Origin: Methanoculleus sp. UBA374
GTDB lineage: Archaea > Halobacteriota > Methanomicrobia > Methanomicrobiales > Methanoculleaceae
Assembly: GCA_002508705.1 (NCBI GenBank)
Contig: DAYL01000020.1
Coordinates: forward strand, 5,959 to 42,630
DNA: 36,672 bases
Direction of reading: 5' to 3'
A program made the position numbers and the translations under genes. Below, in pieces: positions 1 to 7,896 of this stretch (positions within the stretch are counted from its first letter, which is position 1; each line of letters starts with the position of its first letter). The notes beneath the pieces are model-generated. The model made no database searches. It was not told the DNA's origin and was given only the letters and a program-made list of their open reading frames with translations.

Positions 1-112
1 GGTCTTCACCGGGTCTTCACCGGTTTCCGCATGATATCCCGGGTAAAGGCGATGGCACGCCGGCGGTAGTCCGTGGTGCTTATGGTGCAGGCTCAAGGAA
101 CGGCGAGTCGGT

Positions 113-138
113 GGATGGAACCCGGGGGAGTTCCATCC
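113..138. terminator. Perfect 9-bp stem hairpin
   Basis: GGATGGAAC (113-121) pairs with GTTCCATCC (130-138) around an 8-nt G-rich loop. It may terminate a gene that lies left of the window, or belong to an untranslated leader. There is no T-run directly after it. Positions 1-22 also hold a short tandem repeat of GGTCTTCACCG. No gene is visible in 1-220. Confidence 0.4.
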
Positions 139-146
139 CCGCCTCG

Positions 147-156
147 CGTATAATAT
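147..156 (+). promoter_or_regulatory. TATA box for the DUF5518-like gene
   Basis: CGTATAATAT lies about 70 nt before the ATG at 221. This would give a leader of roughly 40 nt carrying a GGTGAG ribosome-binding site at 207-212. A 6-bp hairpin (CTCTGC/GCAGAG, 157-176) sits at the predicted transcript start. Confidence 0.45.
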
Positions 157-220
157 CTCTGCTCCGGGGGGCAGAGGGACAAATCAGAAAGGCTATCGAG
201 TGGCGCGGTGAGAGTCTCCT

Positions 221-991
221 ATGGTATCGCTGAGCGCCGGCCGCTTCTCCGGGGTGATTCCGGGAGCGCTGGCAGGCGGCGGTGTCTTTCTTCTCGGCCG
301 GTCGGGTCTCCTTCCGGACCCGGTGATGACGGTGGCGTTCCTCTTTTTCGGGGGTTTTGTCGCCGGTCTCTTCACCCGGGGAAGGGCCAGGGACGGGGCC
401 GTTGCCGGCGCCGTCTGCGGGGTGCTCGTGGCGCTGATCGCAGCGACCCTCATGAGCCTGGCGGCGAGAGACCCCTCGTTCTTGTCAACCTTTGCGTTCT
501 ACCCCCTGATCTTCACGGGGCTCCTCCTCCCCTACAACGCCATCGGCGGAGCGGCGGGAAGTGCGGTGCGTAGCGCTCTCCGGAGAGACGGTGCCGCCGG
601 GGAGCGGGGCGGGTGGCACGGGATCGCCGTCGGTACGGTCGTCATCGTCGGTTTGGCCCTCGTATCCGGTCTCCTCGGTCTGCTGGTCGTGGTGGCCGCT
701 CCGCTTGCCGGCGGATTCACCGCGGGGTATGTCTCCGGGGGCAGGCCAAAAGATGGTCTAAAAGCCGGTTTTGTCACGGCACTCTTCGGGGCCGGCCTCC
801 TCTTCTTCATCCCGCTGCTCTGGACCGCGTTGCACGATTTCGGGTTCGCCGACACGTTCGAGGGGATGGTCGCGATCGCCCTGGTCTACCTCTTCATCCT
901 CTTCGGGACCGCCGGCGGGGTTGCCGGTGCGGCTGTTCGGGCGAGGTTTGGGGAAGAGCGGGGCAGGAATTTGAGATACCCTGAGGATTAG
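221..991 (+). CDS. DUF5518-like multi-pass membrane protein
   Basis: The product is a 256-residue protein made almost entirely of Gly/Ala/Val/Leu-rich hydrophobic segments separated by short charged loops. Two halves look alike: each has a hydrophobic hairpin followed by a short basic, glycine-rich turn (GRARDGAVAGA near residue 67 and GRPKDGLKAGF near 174). This internal repeat and the glycine-rich small-residue helices recall the archaeal DUF5518 family, whose function is unknown. The start is set by GGTGAG eight bases upstream. The gene stands alone and converges on the phosphofructokinase gene. I do not recognise a transport or catalytic motif, so the family assignment is a resemblance only. 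Confidence 0.7.
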   Translation: MVSLSAGRFSGVIPGALAGGGVFLLGRSGLLPDPVMTVAFLFFGGFVAGLFTRGRARDGAVAGAVCGVLVALIAATLMSLAARDPSFLSTFAFYPLIFTGLLLPYNAIGGAAGSAVRSALRRDGAAGERGGWHGIAVGTVVIVGLALVSGLLGLLVVVAAPLAGGFTAGYVSGGRPKDGLKAGFVTALFGAGLLFFIPLLWTALHDFGFADTFEGMVAIALVYLFILFGTAGGVAGAAVRARFGEERGRNLRYPED

Positions 992-992
992 A

Positions 993-1012
993 GGGGGTCT
1001 TTTTTCACCCCC
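993..1012. terminator. Bidirectional hairpin between convergent genes
   Basis: GGGGGT (993-998) pairs with ACCCCC (1007-1012) around a T-rich loop. It lies between the stop of the membrane protein (991) and the stop of the phosphofructokinase (1005-1007), so it could end transcripts from both sides. Confidence 0.5.
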
Positions 1013-2039
1013 CGTAAAAGATGCTTGCTATCGCATAGAGGTCCATGTCCACCGTCTTGAGGTGCGCCACCGCCTCTTCGAGCGGGACCGCGACGATATC
1101 GTCTCCCCGGAGCGCGACCATCTTCCCGAAGTCCTTCTCCCTGACGAGGTTTGCCGCCGCCACCCCGAACCGGGTCGCGAGCACCCGGTCGTGCGCCGTC
1201 GGCGACCCGCCGCGCTGGACGTGCCCGAGCACCGTCACCCGCACCTCCATCCCGAGCCGCTCTTCGAGCTCGTCGCGCAGGTAGTTCCCGACGCCGCCGA
1301 GCGCCGCGTGGCCGAACTCGTCCGTCCGGGCGGACTGCGTGATCGCCTCCGCCATCCCCTTCGGCTGGGCGCCTTCGGCGACCACGACGATGCTGAACTT
1401 CTTTCCCCGCTCGTAGCGCGCCCGGAGGTGGCTGGCGACCTCGTCGAGGTCGAACGGGATCTCCGGGATGAGAATCGCGTCGGCTCCGCCCGCGATCCCG
1501 GCCACGGTCGCGATCCATCCGGCATTTCGGCCCATCACCTCCACCACCATGACCCGGTGGTGCGACTCCGCCGTGGTGTGGAGGCGGTCGATCGCCTCAG
1601 TGACGATAGAGACGGCGGTGTCGAACCCGAAGGTGTAGTCGGTCGCGGCGACGTCGTTGTCGATGGTCTTCGGGATCCCCACCACCGGGACGCCCATCTG
1701 CGAGAGTCTGTTTGCGACCCCGAGGGTATCCTCGCCGCCGATTGCAACAATCGCGTCGATCCCGAACTTTCTGATGTTGTCGCGCAGCCGCTGAACGTCC
1801 GCCTCATTCTTGAACGGGTTCGTCCGCGACGTCCCGAGGATCGTCCCGCCTTTCGGGAGGATCCCGGTCACCGAGTAATCGGTGAGCGGCTCGACGTTCC
1901 CTACCACGAGGCCGAGCCATCCGTCCCGGACTCCGATCGTGTCGAACCCGTGCTTTGCCCCCGTCCGCACGACCGCCCGGATCACCGCGTTCAGACCCGG
2001 GCAATCCCCTCCTCCCGTGAGAATGCCGACCGTCGTCAT
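1005..2039 (-). CDS. 6-phosphofructokinase, predicted pyrophosphate-dependent
   Basis: A full-length 344-residue group-A phosphofructokinase, interconverting fructose 6-phosphate and fructose 1,6-bisphosphate in the cytoplasm. The GGGDCPGLN phosphate-binding loop is at residues 8-16, GGEDT at 101-105, PKTIDND at 123-129 and MGRNAGW at 169-175. Numbering coincides with E. coli PfkA at the two positions that separate phosphate donors. Residue 104 is Asp (Gly in ATP enzymes) and residue 124 is Lys, the combination known from pyrophosphate-dependent enzymes, so PPi is the predicted donor and the reaction would be reversible. The gene starts 4 bases after the stop of the aldolase that uses its product, so the two are clearly one operon. 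Many methanogens instead use an ADP-dependent kinase of a different fold. Family call is very secure; donor choice is inference. Confidence 0.93.
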   Translation of the reverse strand: MTTVGILTGGGDCPGLNAVIRAVVRTGAKHGFDTIGVRDGWLGLVVGNVEPLTDYSVTGILPKGGTILGTSRTNPFKNEADVQRLRDNIRKFGIDAIVAIGGEDTLGVANRLSQMGVPVVGIPKTIDNDVAATDYTFGFDTAVSIVTEAIDRLHTTAESHHRVMVVEVMGRNAGWIATVAGIAGGADAILIPEIPFDLDEVASHLRARYERGKKFSIVVVAEGAQPKGMAEAITQSARTDEFGHAALGGVGNYLRDELEERLGMEVRVTVLGHVQRGGSPTAHDRVLATRFGVAAANLVREKDFGKMVALRGDDIVAVPLEEAVAHLKTVDMDLYAIASIFYGG

Positions 2040-2043
2040 CCCG

Positions 2044-2964
2044 TCACCCTCTCCCTTCGCAGATCCTCACCGCCTCGTCCACATCCGCGTCGTCGAGGGT
2101 GATCGCCGATATCGCGTTGCAGAACCGGACCGCCTCTTCAAGCGGCCGCTGGTGTATGTTCCTGCCGGTCGCGTTCCCGACCGTGCCGCCGATATGGATC
2201 TGGTCGTGGAGGTGCTGCAGGAACTCCTCGGTGCCGACGTGCGACCCCCCCGCACAGACGACGCCGGTCCGGCCGGCGGCCGCCACCGCCTCCCGGAGCA
2301 GCGCGGCATCGAGAGACCCGCCCGCTTTCGGCGGGTTCACCTTTGCAAAATCGCTCCCGAGGGTCGCCGCGACGCCCGCCGCTCCCGCGACGAGATGCGG
2401 GTCGCGCTCGTCCTTGACCGCTTTGCCCCGGGGGTACATCCAGAGCACGGTGACGAGGCCGTTCTGGTGCGCGTGGTTGACGATCCGGGCAGCCTCCGAG
2501 AGCATCACCGGTTCGTACTCGCTCCCGAGGTAGACCGTGTAGCCGACGCCGAGGACGAGAAGCCCTGTCCGGTTCCTGAAGTCGACAACCTGCTGGACGC
2601 GGTGGAGTTCCGAACTATACGGGTCGCGCTGGGAGGTCGCGACAAGGTTGGTCTTGGAGTTGAGTTTGACGAGATAGGGCACGTCCCGATAATCCGTGCC
2701 GTACCGGGCAATCAACCCGAGTTGCGTCGCAAGCACCCCGATCCTCGCCCGGCTCGCGATCCGGAAGAGGTGTTCGGGATCGGCGTCGTCGGGATGGATG
2801 CCCTCACCAAAGAAATCGCTGTTGAGGTGCTCGATCTTCTGGTCCCCGGCAAAAAGCATCAGCCTCCCGGTGCCGTGCGTCATCTTCCGGTAGTTCTCCC
2901 GGTAGCGCTCCCGCTCCTCGGCGGGCACATCGAGAGGTATTCTGATATCCGGTGCAGGTGGCAT
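2044..2964 (-). CDS. Class I fructose-bisphosphate aldolase, archaeal DhnA/FbaB type
   Basis: A 306-residue (beta/alpha)8-barrel aldolase that cleaves or forms fructose 1,6-bisphosphate through a lysine Schiff base. The archaeal-type signatures are visible: FAGDQKIEH at 38-46, WMYPRG at 175-180 and the presumed Schiff-base Lys208 in DFAKVNPP, followed by a C-terminal phosphate-binding GGS (VCAGGSHVG). It is the first gene of a two-gene operon with the phosphofructokinase, a pairing that fits interconversion of triose and hexose phosphates for glycogen or sugar metabolism. The start is supported by a purine-rich GGAGAGAGG just before the ATG and by a TATA box about 26 bases upstream. Members of this family can also make 2-amino-3,7-dideoxy-threo-hept-6-ulosonate for aromatic synthesis; the phosphofructokinase partner favours the glycolytic role. 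Confidence 0.88.
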   Translation of the reverse strand: MPPAPDIRIPLDVPAEERERYRENYRKMTHGTGRLMLFAGDQKIEHLNSDFFGEGIHPDDADPEHLFRIASRARIGVLATQLGLIARYGTDYRDVPYLVKLNSKTNLVATSQRDPYSSELHRVQQVVDFRNRTGLLVLGVGYTVYLGSEYEPVMLSEAARIVNHAHQNGLVTVLWMYPRGKAVKDERDPHLVAGAAGVAATLGSDFAKVNPPKAGGSLDAALLREAVAAAGRTGVVCAGGSHVGTEEFLQHLHDQIHIGGTVGNATGRNIHQRPLEEAVRFCNAISAITLDDADVDEAVRICEGRG

Positions 2965-2984
2965 ACCCCTCTCTCCCCATCCCG

Positions 2985-2996
2985 CATACTTAAGTG
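2985..2996 (-). promoter_or_regulatory. TATA box of the aldolase-phosphofructokinase operon
   Basis: On the minus strand CACTTAAGTATG is centred about 26 bases before the aldolase ATG at 2964, so the leader should be very short. Confidence 0.5.
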
Positions 2997-3049
2997 TTGC
3001 TGGAATCCGGACCCGGGTTTACGTTCGCGGCCGGGAGTGCATTTGCGAA

Positions 3050-3060
3050 CGTTTATTTCA
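3050..3060 (+). promoter_or_regulatory. TATA-like element of the amino-acid ABC operon
   Basis: CGTTTATTTCA about 85 bases before the permease ATG is the most AT-rich stretch in the region between the divergent operons. It would give a leader of about 60 nt containing AGGGAT six bases before the ATG. Confidence 0.4.
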
Positions 3061-3141
3061 CTTTCCGTCAGACTCTTTCGTAGTTACTCGGCGCTGTTCT
3101 TTCGGTTGAACGCGGCGTCGTACCAAACTTAGGGATAGCCA

Positions 3142-3819
3142 ATGGACGTTCTGTCAATCCTCATCGACTGGTTCCCATATCTTCTTTCGGGCATCGGCGC
3201 CACGCTCGGTCTTGTTCTGAGCGCCCTTGCCCTCGGGTTCGCTCTCGGGCTCCCTATGGCGCTCGGCCAGGTCTACGGCTCCCGCCCGGTGCGCTCCGTC
3301 ATCGGGGTCTACGTCTGGTTCTTCCGGGGCCTTCCCATCCTCGTCCTGCTCTTTCTCTTCTGGTTCGGCATCTTCCCCGGGCTCGGGCTCGGTCATCTCC
3401 CGGCGTTCGTCGTCGGCGTTGTCGTGCTGGGCCTCCGGGGGGCGGCATACCAGTCCCAGATCTTCCGGGGTGCAATCCAATCCGTCGGGGAAGGACAGAT
3501 GGTCGCGGCGCGGTCGCTCGGGATGAGCAGGCGTACCGCCATCCGATCCGTCGTTCTCCCCCAGGCGATGCGCATCGCTCTCCCGGGATGGTCCAATGAA
3601 TACCCCAACATGCTGACCGACTCGGCGATCTGCTACGCCATCGGGGTTGTGGAACTGCTCACCATCACGACGAGGATCGTCACACTGACGTACATAACGA
3701 TGCCGATCTACCTCGCTGCGGCGGGGATTTATATCATCCTGAATTACGGGGGCCTCAAACTGCTGCACGGGCTGGAGAAGCGGGTGGAAATCCCGGGATT
3801 CGGAGCCGGGACGGTGTAG
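3142..3819 (+). CDS. Polar amino-acid ABC transporter permease (HisM/GlnP type)
   Basis: A 225-residue inner-membrane permease with about five hydrophobic helices. The cytoplasmic EAA coupling loop is at about residues 117-141 (EGQMVAARSLGMSRRTAIRS, ending VLPQA), which contacts the ATPase. The N-terminal helix region and the WFFRGLPILVLL stretch are typical of the polar amino-acid uptake family. The stop is 3 bases before the ATPase start, so translation is probably coupled. A second permease closes the operon, which predicts a heterodimeric channel. Substrate cannot be read from the sequence; polar or acidic amino acids are the usual cargo. Confidence 0.92.
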   Translation: MDVLSILIDWFPYLLSGIGATLGLVLSALALGFALGLPMALGQVYGSRPVRSVIGVYVWFFRGLPILVLLFLFWFGIFPGLGLGHLPAFVVGVVVLGLRGAAYQSQIFRGAIQSVGEGQMVAARSLGMSRRTAIRSVVLPQAMRIALPGWSNEYPNMLTDSAICYAIGVVELLTITTRIVTLTYITMPIYLAAAGIYIILNYGGLKLLHGLEKRVEIPGFGAGTV

Positions 3820-3822
3820 AAC

Positions 3823-4575
3823 ATGAACAACGAGTATGTGCTGAAGGTCGAGGACGTTCACAAGTCCTTTGGGGATAAGGAGGTATTGCGGGGGGTCTCG
3901 TTCAATGTCCGGAGAGGCGAGACGAAGGTCTTCATCGGCCCCTCGGGGACGGGAAAGAGTACGCTTCTGCGGTGCATCAACCAGCTGACGATACCCGACC
4001 GCGGGAGGGTCTGGCTCGACGGAGAGGAGGTCACGAACTCGGGGGCCCGGATCAACTACTTCCGGCAGAAGATCGGGATGGTCTTCCAGAACTTCTTCCT
4101 CTTCGACCACCTCACCGCGCTCAAAAACGTCGAACTGGCGCTGCTCAAGGTCAAAGGCATGGGGAAAGCGGAGGCCCGCGAGAAGGCGCTCACCGAACTC
4201 CGGCAGGTGGGGATGGAAGAATGGGCCGACCACTACCCGGCGGAGCTCTCCGGCGGTCAGGCCCAGCGTGTCTCCATCGCCCGGGCGCTTGCCATGGACC
4301 CGGACGTCATCCTCTTCGACGAACCGACGTCCGCGCTCGATCCCGAATTGACCCGGGAGGTGCTGGAGGTCATGAAACGGCTGGCCCGTGAGGGGATGAC
4401 GATGCTCGTCGTCACCCACGAGATGGGGTTCGCCTGCTCTGTGGCAAATGAGGTTCTTTTTATGGAGAACGGCGTGGTGGTCGAGCAGGGGTCGCCGGAC
4501 CTGCTCCTGCACGACCCGCGGTACACCCGGATGAAGGACTTCATCGGCCGACTCGACACTTTCCGGGGAGACTGA
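3823..4575 (+). CDS. Polar amino-acid ABC transporter ATP-binding protein (GlnQ type)
   Basis: A complete 250-residue ABC ATPase. Walker A GPSGTGKS lies at 39-46, the Q-loop Gln at 89, the signature LSGGQAQR at 142-149, Walker B VILFDEP at 162-168 with catalytic Glu167, and the switch His at 199 (VVTHE). The overall length and the D-loop SALDP match the amino-acid uptake subfamily. It sits between the two permease genes, 3 bases after the first and 8 bases before the second, and should energise both. No unusual residues are seen. Confidence 0.95.
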   Translation: MNNEYVLKVEDVHKSFGDKEVLRGVSFNVRRGETKVFIGPSGTGKSTLLRCINQLTIPDRGRVWLDGEEVTNSGARINYFRQKIGMVFQNFFLFDHLTALKNVELALLKVKGMGKAEAREKALTELRQVGMEEWADHYPAELSGGQAQRVSIARALAMDPDVILFDEPTSALDPELTREVLEVMKRLAREGMTMLVVTHEMGFACSVANEVLFMENGVVVEQGSPDLLLHDPRYTRMKDFIGRLDTFRGD

Positions 4576-4583
4576 AGAGACGC

Positions 4584-5270
4584 ATGGACCAGGCAGTCTT
4601 CATCTTCGAGATCCTCTTCCCGGCGCTGATGCAGGGGCTGGTTGTAACCCTGCAGTTGATCGCGTGCTCCGCCCCGTTCGGCCTCGCGCTCGGGATCGGC
4701 GTTGCGGCGGGAAGGCAGTACGGCGGCCGCGTCATCTCCTGGCTCTGCAGGATGTATGTATTTCTCGTCAAGGGTACGCCGCTCCTTCTCCTCCTCTTCA
4801 TCCTCTACTTCGGCCTCCCGACGATAGGAATAACCTTCACCGCGTTCACCGCATCGGTGATCGGTTTTATCCTCTGCAACGGGGCGTACAACGCCGAGTA
4901 CGTCCGGGGTGCGCTCATGTCGATCAAGGACGGCCAGATGGTCGCCGCTCAGGCGCTCGGGATGACCCGGGCTCAGGCGATCACGAGCGTCGTCCTGCCG
5001 CAGGCGCTTCGCCGGGCGATACCGGGCCTCTCGAACGAGTTCATCTACCTGATCAAGTACTCGTCGCTTGCCTACATGCTCACGGTGATCGAACTCTCCG
5101 GAGCGGGAAAACTGGTAGCTACGGAATATTTCCTCTATACGGAGACTTTTGCGGCCGTCGGCATCGTCTATCTCGTCCTGGTGACGATCACGACCGTGGC
5201 GGTCCATATCCTCGAAAAGCGGGTGGCCGTCCCCGGGATGATCCGGGCCACGACCGCCGCACAGATGTAA
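4584..5270 (+). CDS. Polar amino-acid ABC transporter permease, second subunit
   Basis: A 228-residue permease paralogous to the first one in the operon. It shares the KGTPLLLLLFILYFGLP stretch and the EAA loop at about 116-141 (DGQMVAAQALGMTRAQAITS). It ends the operon and is followed by a run of seven T at 5272-5278. The binding protein that should deliver substrate is not in this operon. The best candidate is the lipoprotein at 6520-7308 on the other strand. Confidence 0.92.
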   Translation: MDQAVFIFEILFPALMQGLVVTLQLIACSAPFGLALGIGVAAGRQYGGRVISWLCRMYVFLVKGTPLLLLLFILYFGLPTIGITFTAFTASVIGFILCNGAYNAEYVRGALMSIKDGQMVAAQALGMTRAQAITSVVLPQALRRAIPGLSNEFIYLIKYSSLAYMLTVIELSGAGKLVATEYFLYTETFAAVGIVYLVLVTITTVAVHILEKRVAVPGMIRATTAAQM

Positions 5271-5280
5271 CTTTTTTTGA
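5271..5280 (+). terminator. Poly-T terminator after the ABC operon
   Basis: A CTTTTTTTGA tract begins immediately after the TAA stop of the second permease. Archaeal terminators are often plain T-runs. No strong hairpin precedes it. Confidence 0.5.
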
Positions 5281-5335
5281 ACGAATTCTGCACGAATTTC
5301 CCATGTCCCGGGCTTTTCAAAGGCCCGCCCCCGTC

Positions 5336-6430
5336 CTACCGCCGGTGCGTGTGCCGGTGGTGGATATCGGGCTGATGCGGGTGATCGTGGGCGAGTTCGG
5401 CATGGACGTGCCTATGCGAGTGCTCGCCGCTCGCCGAGAGCGGCGGGTCGCCGGCCGCGTGGGTGTGGTCGTGGTGGAGGTCGTCGTGCCGGTGGCGGTG
5501 CTCATGGACCGTCGCCGGGTGCCGGTGGGGGTGCGAATGCTCCTCGGTGATGAGCAGCCAGGCACCGAGGGCCATGACGGGCAGTGCGACGTAGAACACG
5601 CCCGCCGGACTCTCGGCAAAGAGTGCGAACGAGAAGAGGACGCCGAAGAACGGCGAGACGGCAAGGAGCGAACCCGCCCGGGCAGCGCCGATACCCCGGA
5701 GGGCGAGGAGGAAGAGGATGCTCGTCAGGCCGCCGTAGCTGAGAAACCCGACCACCATTGCGGCAGCAGCCGTGGCCGGGTCCGGGAGGTGCTCTCCGGC
5801 AGCGAGCGCGAGGAGGAGCGTGACGACGCCGGCCCCGATCCCTTTCACCGAGATGACCCGGAGGGGATCTTTTACCGAGAGTCGCTGCCCCAGGTTGTTG
5901 TCGACGGCCCAGAAGAGGCAGGTGAGCAGGATGCCGAGCGCCGAAAGGGAGAGGCCAAAACCACCCGTCGGGTCATGGGTGAGGATGACGCATGACACGG
6001 TGATGCACCCGAGTGCAACCCAGACACGGCTGCTCACCGATTCCTGGAAGATCGCCGCAGCGATAAGCGTCGTAGCCACGGCTTCGAAGTTCAGGAGGAG
6101 CGCCGCCGTCGCCGCCGGCGTCCCGGGGAGGCTGAAGATCAGGGTGACCGGCGCGAGAAGACCACCACAGACCGTCACACCGATGAGCCAGGGGATATCG
6201 CCTCTCTCAAGAGGCGCCTCCATGTGGCTCCGCCGGGCGCCCGTCGCCGCTCCGACGAGGGAGAAGAGCAGGGCGCCGGAACCACTCCCGAGCGAGACCA
6301 GCGCGGCGAGGGCGAGCGGGCCGGCCCCGTCGATGAGGAGTTTGGTGAACGGGGCGCTTCCCCCGATGAGGACTGCCGTCGCGAGGGCACAGAGGACGGG
6401 CGCACGGTAGTGCAACAGGGTGAACCTCAC
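5336..6430 (-). CDS. EamA/DMT-family transporter with histidine-rich C-terminal tail
   Basis: A drug/metabolite-superfamily exporter with two EamA repeats (about ten helices) in the first 295 residues; the second repeat starts near SALGILLTCLFWAVDNN. After the last helix (MALGAWLLI) comes a 69-residue tail holding 23 histidines in HxH, HRH and HDH patterns, encoded at about 5339-5545. Such tails usually bind Ni, Co, Zn or Cu, so metal export or metal sensing is plausible but unproven; the family is best known for amino-acid and metabolite export. I prefer the GTG at 6430 (364 residues; GGAG upstream) over an earlier TTG at 6508. The TTG lies in the terminator hairpin of the preceding gene, and the extra 26 residues look nothing like a membrane protein. 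Confidence 0.85.
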   Translation of the reverse strand: MRFTLLHYRAPVLCALATAVLIGGSAPFTKLLIDGAGPLALAALVSLGSGSGALLFSLVGAATGARRSHMEAPLERGDIPWLIGVTVCGGLLAPVTLIFSLPGTPAATAALLLNFEAVATTLIAAAIFQESVSSRVWVALGCITVSCVILTHDPTGGFGLSLSALGILLTCLFWAVDNNLGQRLSVKDPLRVISVKGIGAGVVTLLLALAAGEHLPDPATAAAAMVVGFLSYGGLTSILFLLALRGIGAARAGSLLAVSPFFGVLFSFALFAESPAGVFYVALPVMALGAWLLITEEHSHPHRHPATVHEHRHRHDDLHHDHTHAAGDPPLSASGEHSHRHVHAELAHDHPHQPDIHHRHTHRR

Positions 6431-6500
6431 GCGGTCTCCGCTTGCGGGTTTGCGTGGGTACAGAAAAAGAACCTCCGAACTGGTTGAAGATCGTGAAAAG

Positions 6501-6517
6501 GGGGACAAAACGTCCCC
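6501..6517 (-). terminator. Hairpin terminator of the binding-protein gene
   Basis: GGGGAC (6501-6506) and GTCCCC (6512-6517) form a perfect 6-bp stem with a 5-nt loop, followed on the minus strand by CTTTTC. It begins just after the stop of the binding protein and separates it from the exporter gene. Confidence 0.6.
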
Positions 6518-6519
6518 GA

Positions 6520-7308
6520 TCAGTTCAGGTTGTGCTTCGCTTTGAGTTCTTCCCAGTAGGGATCGGCCTGCAGTTCTGCAAGCGCCTCGTTCATGAACTC
6601 GAGGAGTGCGGTGTCCTCCTTCCGGACGGCGACGCCGAGATCCTCCTTTGTCTCAACGGACCCGATGATCTTCGCCGACTTTTCCCTGATGATGTCCTTT
6701 AACGAGACGTCGTCGTACATGACCGCATCGATCCTACCTATCGCAAGGTCGCTGACGGCGGCCGGCGTGTCGGGGTAACGCTTCAGGTTTTCTTTCGGCA
6801 TCGTACCGTTCCGGACCAGGTTATCCTCGACCCAGGTTTCGGCAGTGCATCCCCGCTGCACCCCGATGACCACTTTTCCGGCAAGAATGTCGTCGATCGT
6901 CACGTTCGAGTCTTCACGAACCGCGACGTCCTGGTTGACCGTCCAGTAGGGATTGCTGAAGTTGACCGCTTCCAGTCTCTTTTGGGTTATCGACATCCCC
7001 GCGTAGACCATATCGATCTTCCCCGCCTGGAGGGTGGGGATGATGGCGTCCCAGTCAACGTCCGCGAACGTCACATTGATGCCGTGCTTTTCGGCGATCC
7101 ACTTCATGGAATCGACATCGAACCCCTGGGGATTGCCGTCCTTGTCGATATAACTATAGGGGAAGTATGCCTCGTCGATACCGACGATGTAGGAGTCTTT
7201 CAATCCCGCTCCACCGGTCCGGTCGGTCGTGCCGGTACACCCTGCACCGGCGATTGTCAGCACCGCAACGATACAGACGAGCAGCGTAAGAATACCACGT
7301 GTTCTCAT
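6520..7308 (-). CDS. Amino-acid ABC transporter substrate-binding lipoprotein (family 3)
   Basis: A 262-residue periplasmic-type binding protein. It has a basic N-terminus, a hydrophobic helix and a lipobox ending at Cys24 (IAGAGC), so the mature protein should be lipid-anchored outside the membrane. The SBP_bac_3 fold is recognisable from YFPYSYIDKDGNPQGFDVD, the hinge GKIDMVYAGMSITQKRLE and the VIGVQRGCTAETWV segment after the first lobe. The family captures polar amino acids for the HisM/GlnQ-type transporter. It is the only such receptor near the 3142-5270 operon, so the two probably work together although an exporter gene lies between them. The start is the only ATG that includes the signal sequence. 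Confidence 0.9.
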   Translation of the reverse strand: MRTRGILTLLVCIVAVLTIAGAGCTGTTDRTGGAGLKDSYIVGIDEAYFPYSYIDKDGNPQGFDVDSMKWIAEKHGINVTFADVDWDAIIPTLQAGKIDMVYAGMSITQKRLEAVNFSNPYWTVNQDVAVREDSNVTIDDILAGKVVIGVQRGCTAETWVEDNLVRNGTMPKENLKRYPDTPAAVSDLAIGRIDAVMYDDVSLKDIIREKSAKIIGSVETKEDLGVAVRKEDTALLEFMNEALAELQADPYWEELKAKHNLN

Positions 7309-7327
7309 AGGGAAAAGGGTTAGTTAG

Positions 7328-7336
7328 ATAAGTAAA
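7328..7336 (-). promoter_or_regulatory. TATA box of the binding-protein gene
   Basis: Minus-strand TTTACTTAT is centred about 24 bases before the ATG at 7308, so the leader should be absent or only a few bases long. Apart from this and the DUF2795 promoter, 7309-7591 holds no gene that I can support. Confidence 0.4.
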
Positions 7337-7518
7337 ATGAACCTTTTGATTTACGCCGCCGGAGAGCCGTTTTCCCGGAAACCGGGGATGATGACGTTTC
7401 TAGAGGCAGTAAACCACTATTTCTGCCGTGGGTCCTTTCGAAAGTCCCGTACGGTGGCGATTATTGCCCGGGAGAGCGACCGATACCGGCCAGCCGCTCC
7501 CCGCCGACGTACAGTCGA

Positions 7519-7530
7519 TAGGTATTTATC
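7519..7530 (+). promoter_or_regulatory. TATA box of the DUF2795 gene
   Basis: TAGGTATTTATC lies about 67 bases before the ATG at 7592. The transcript would carry a leader of about 40 nt with the GGTGAG binding site at 7580-7585. Confidence 0.45.
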
Positions 7531-7591
7531 ACACCCTGACCATCGGGGGTCGCCTCCCGGAAGGGAGCGCGGGATACGGTGGTGAGAACGT

Positions 7592-7846
7592 ATGAAAGGC
7601 ATAAAAGAATCAGCCATGAGCGGGATGTCAAAAGTCGCCGGGGCCATACGGGAACTTGACCCGCAGATCGTCGAGGACAGCACCTCCGGGATCAACTTCC
7701 CCGCCTCGAAAAACGACCTCATCTCCCGGGCAAAGGAGAGTCAGGCACCCCCTGCCGTCCTCGATGCATTGAACCAGTTTGGAGACCGGCAGTACAAAGA
7801 CCCTGCAGACATAAAATCCGAGTTCCAGAGGGTCCAGCAGAAATAA
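7592..7846 (+). CDS. DUF2795 domain protein
   Basis: An 84-residue soluble protein of unknown function. The second half (LISRAKESQAPPAVLDALNQ followed by the DRQYKDPADIKSEF segment) matches the DUF2795 pattern: a short helical hairpin in which a small, often acidic protein ends with a Tyr-x-x-x-x-Asp-Val/Ile motif. The first ATG at 7592 is preceded by GGTGAG at 7580-7585. A later ATG at 7616 (MSGMSK) is possible but lacks a binding site. It is a single-gene unit with its own promoter and a T-rich stretch after the stop. Confidence 0.75.
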   Translation: MKGIKESAMSGMSKVAGAIRELDPQIVEDSTSGINFPASKNDLISRAKESQAPPAVLDALNQFGDRQYKDPADIKSEFQRVQQK

Positions 7847-7896
7847 TCCTTCTTTTAGCGGCGGGTACCCTCTCCGGAACCTGCCGGACCCCGCCA

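Noticed and set aside
3154..4512. 452-codon open frame antisense to the ABC operon
   Set aside because: It is a mirror of well-conserved permease and ATPase genes and low-complexity in charged residues.
5339..5545. DNA-level tandem repeat in the His-rich tail
   Set aside because: The GTGG/GGTG-rich DNA reflects alternating His and Arg codons; no unit repeats perfectly, so it is protein-level low complexity.
6431..6508. N-terminal extension of the EamA exporter from TTG 6508
   Set aside because: It begins inside the terminator hairpin of the preceding gene, whereas GTG 6430 has GGAG upstream and starts right before the first helix.
7337..7585. 82-codon plus-strand ORF between the binding protein and the DUF2795 gene
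   Set aside because: It spans promoter sequence, has no ribosome-binding site, and its product is Arg/Pro-rich with no recognisable fold.
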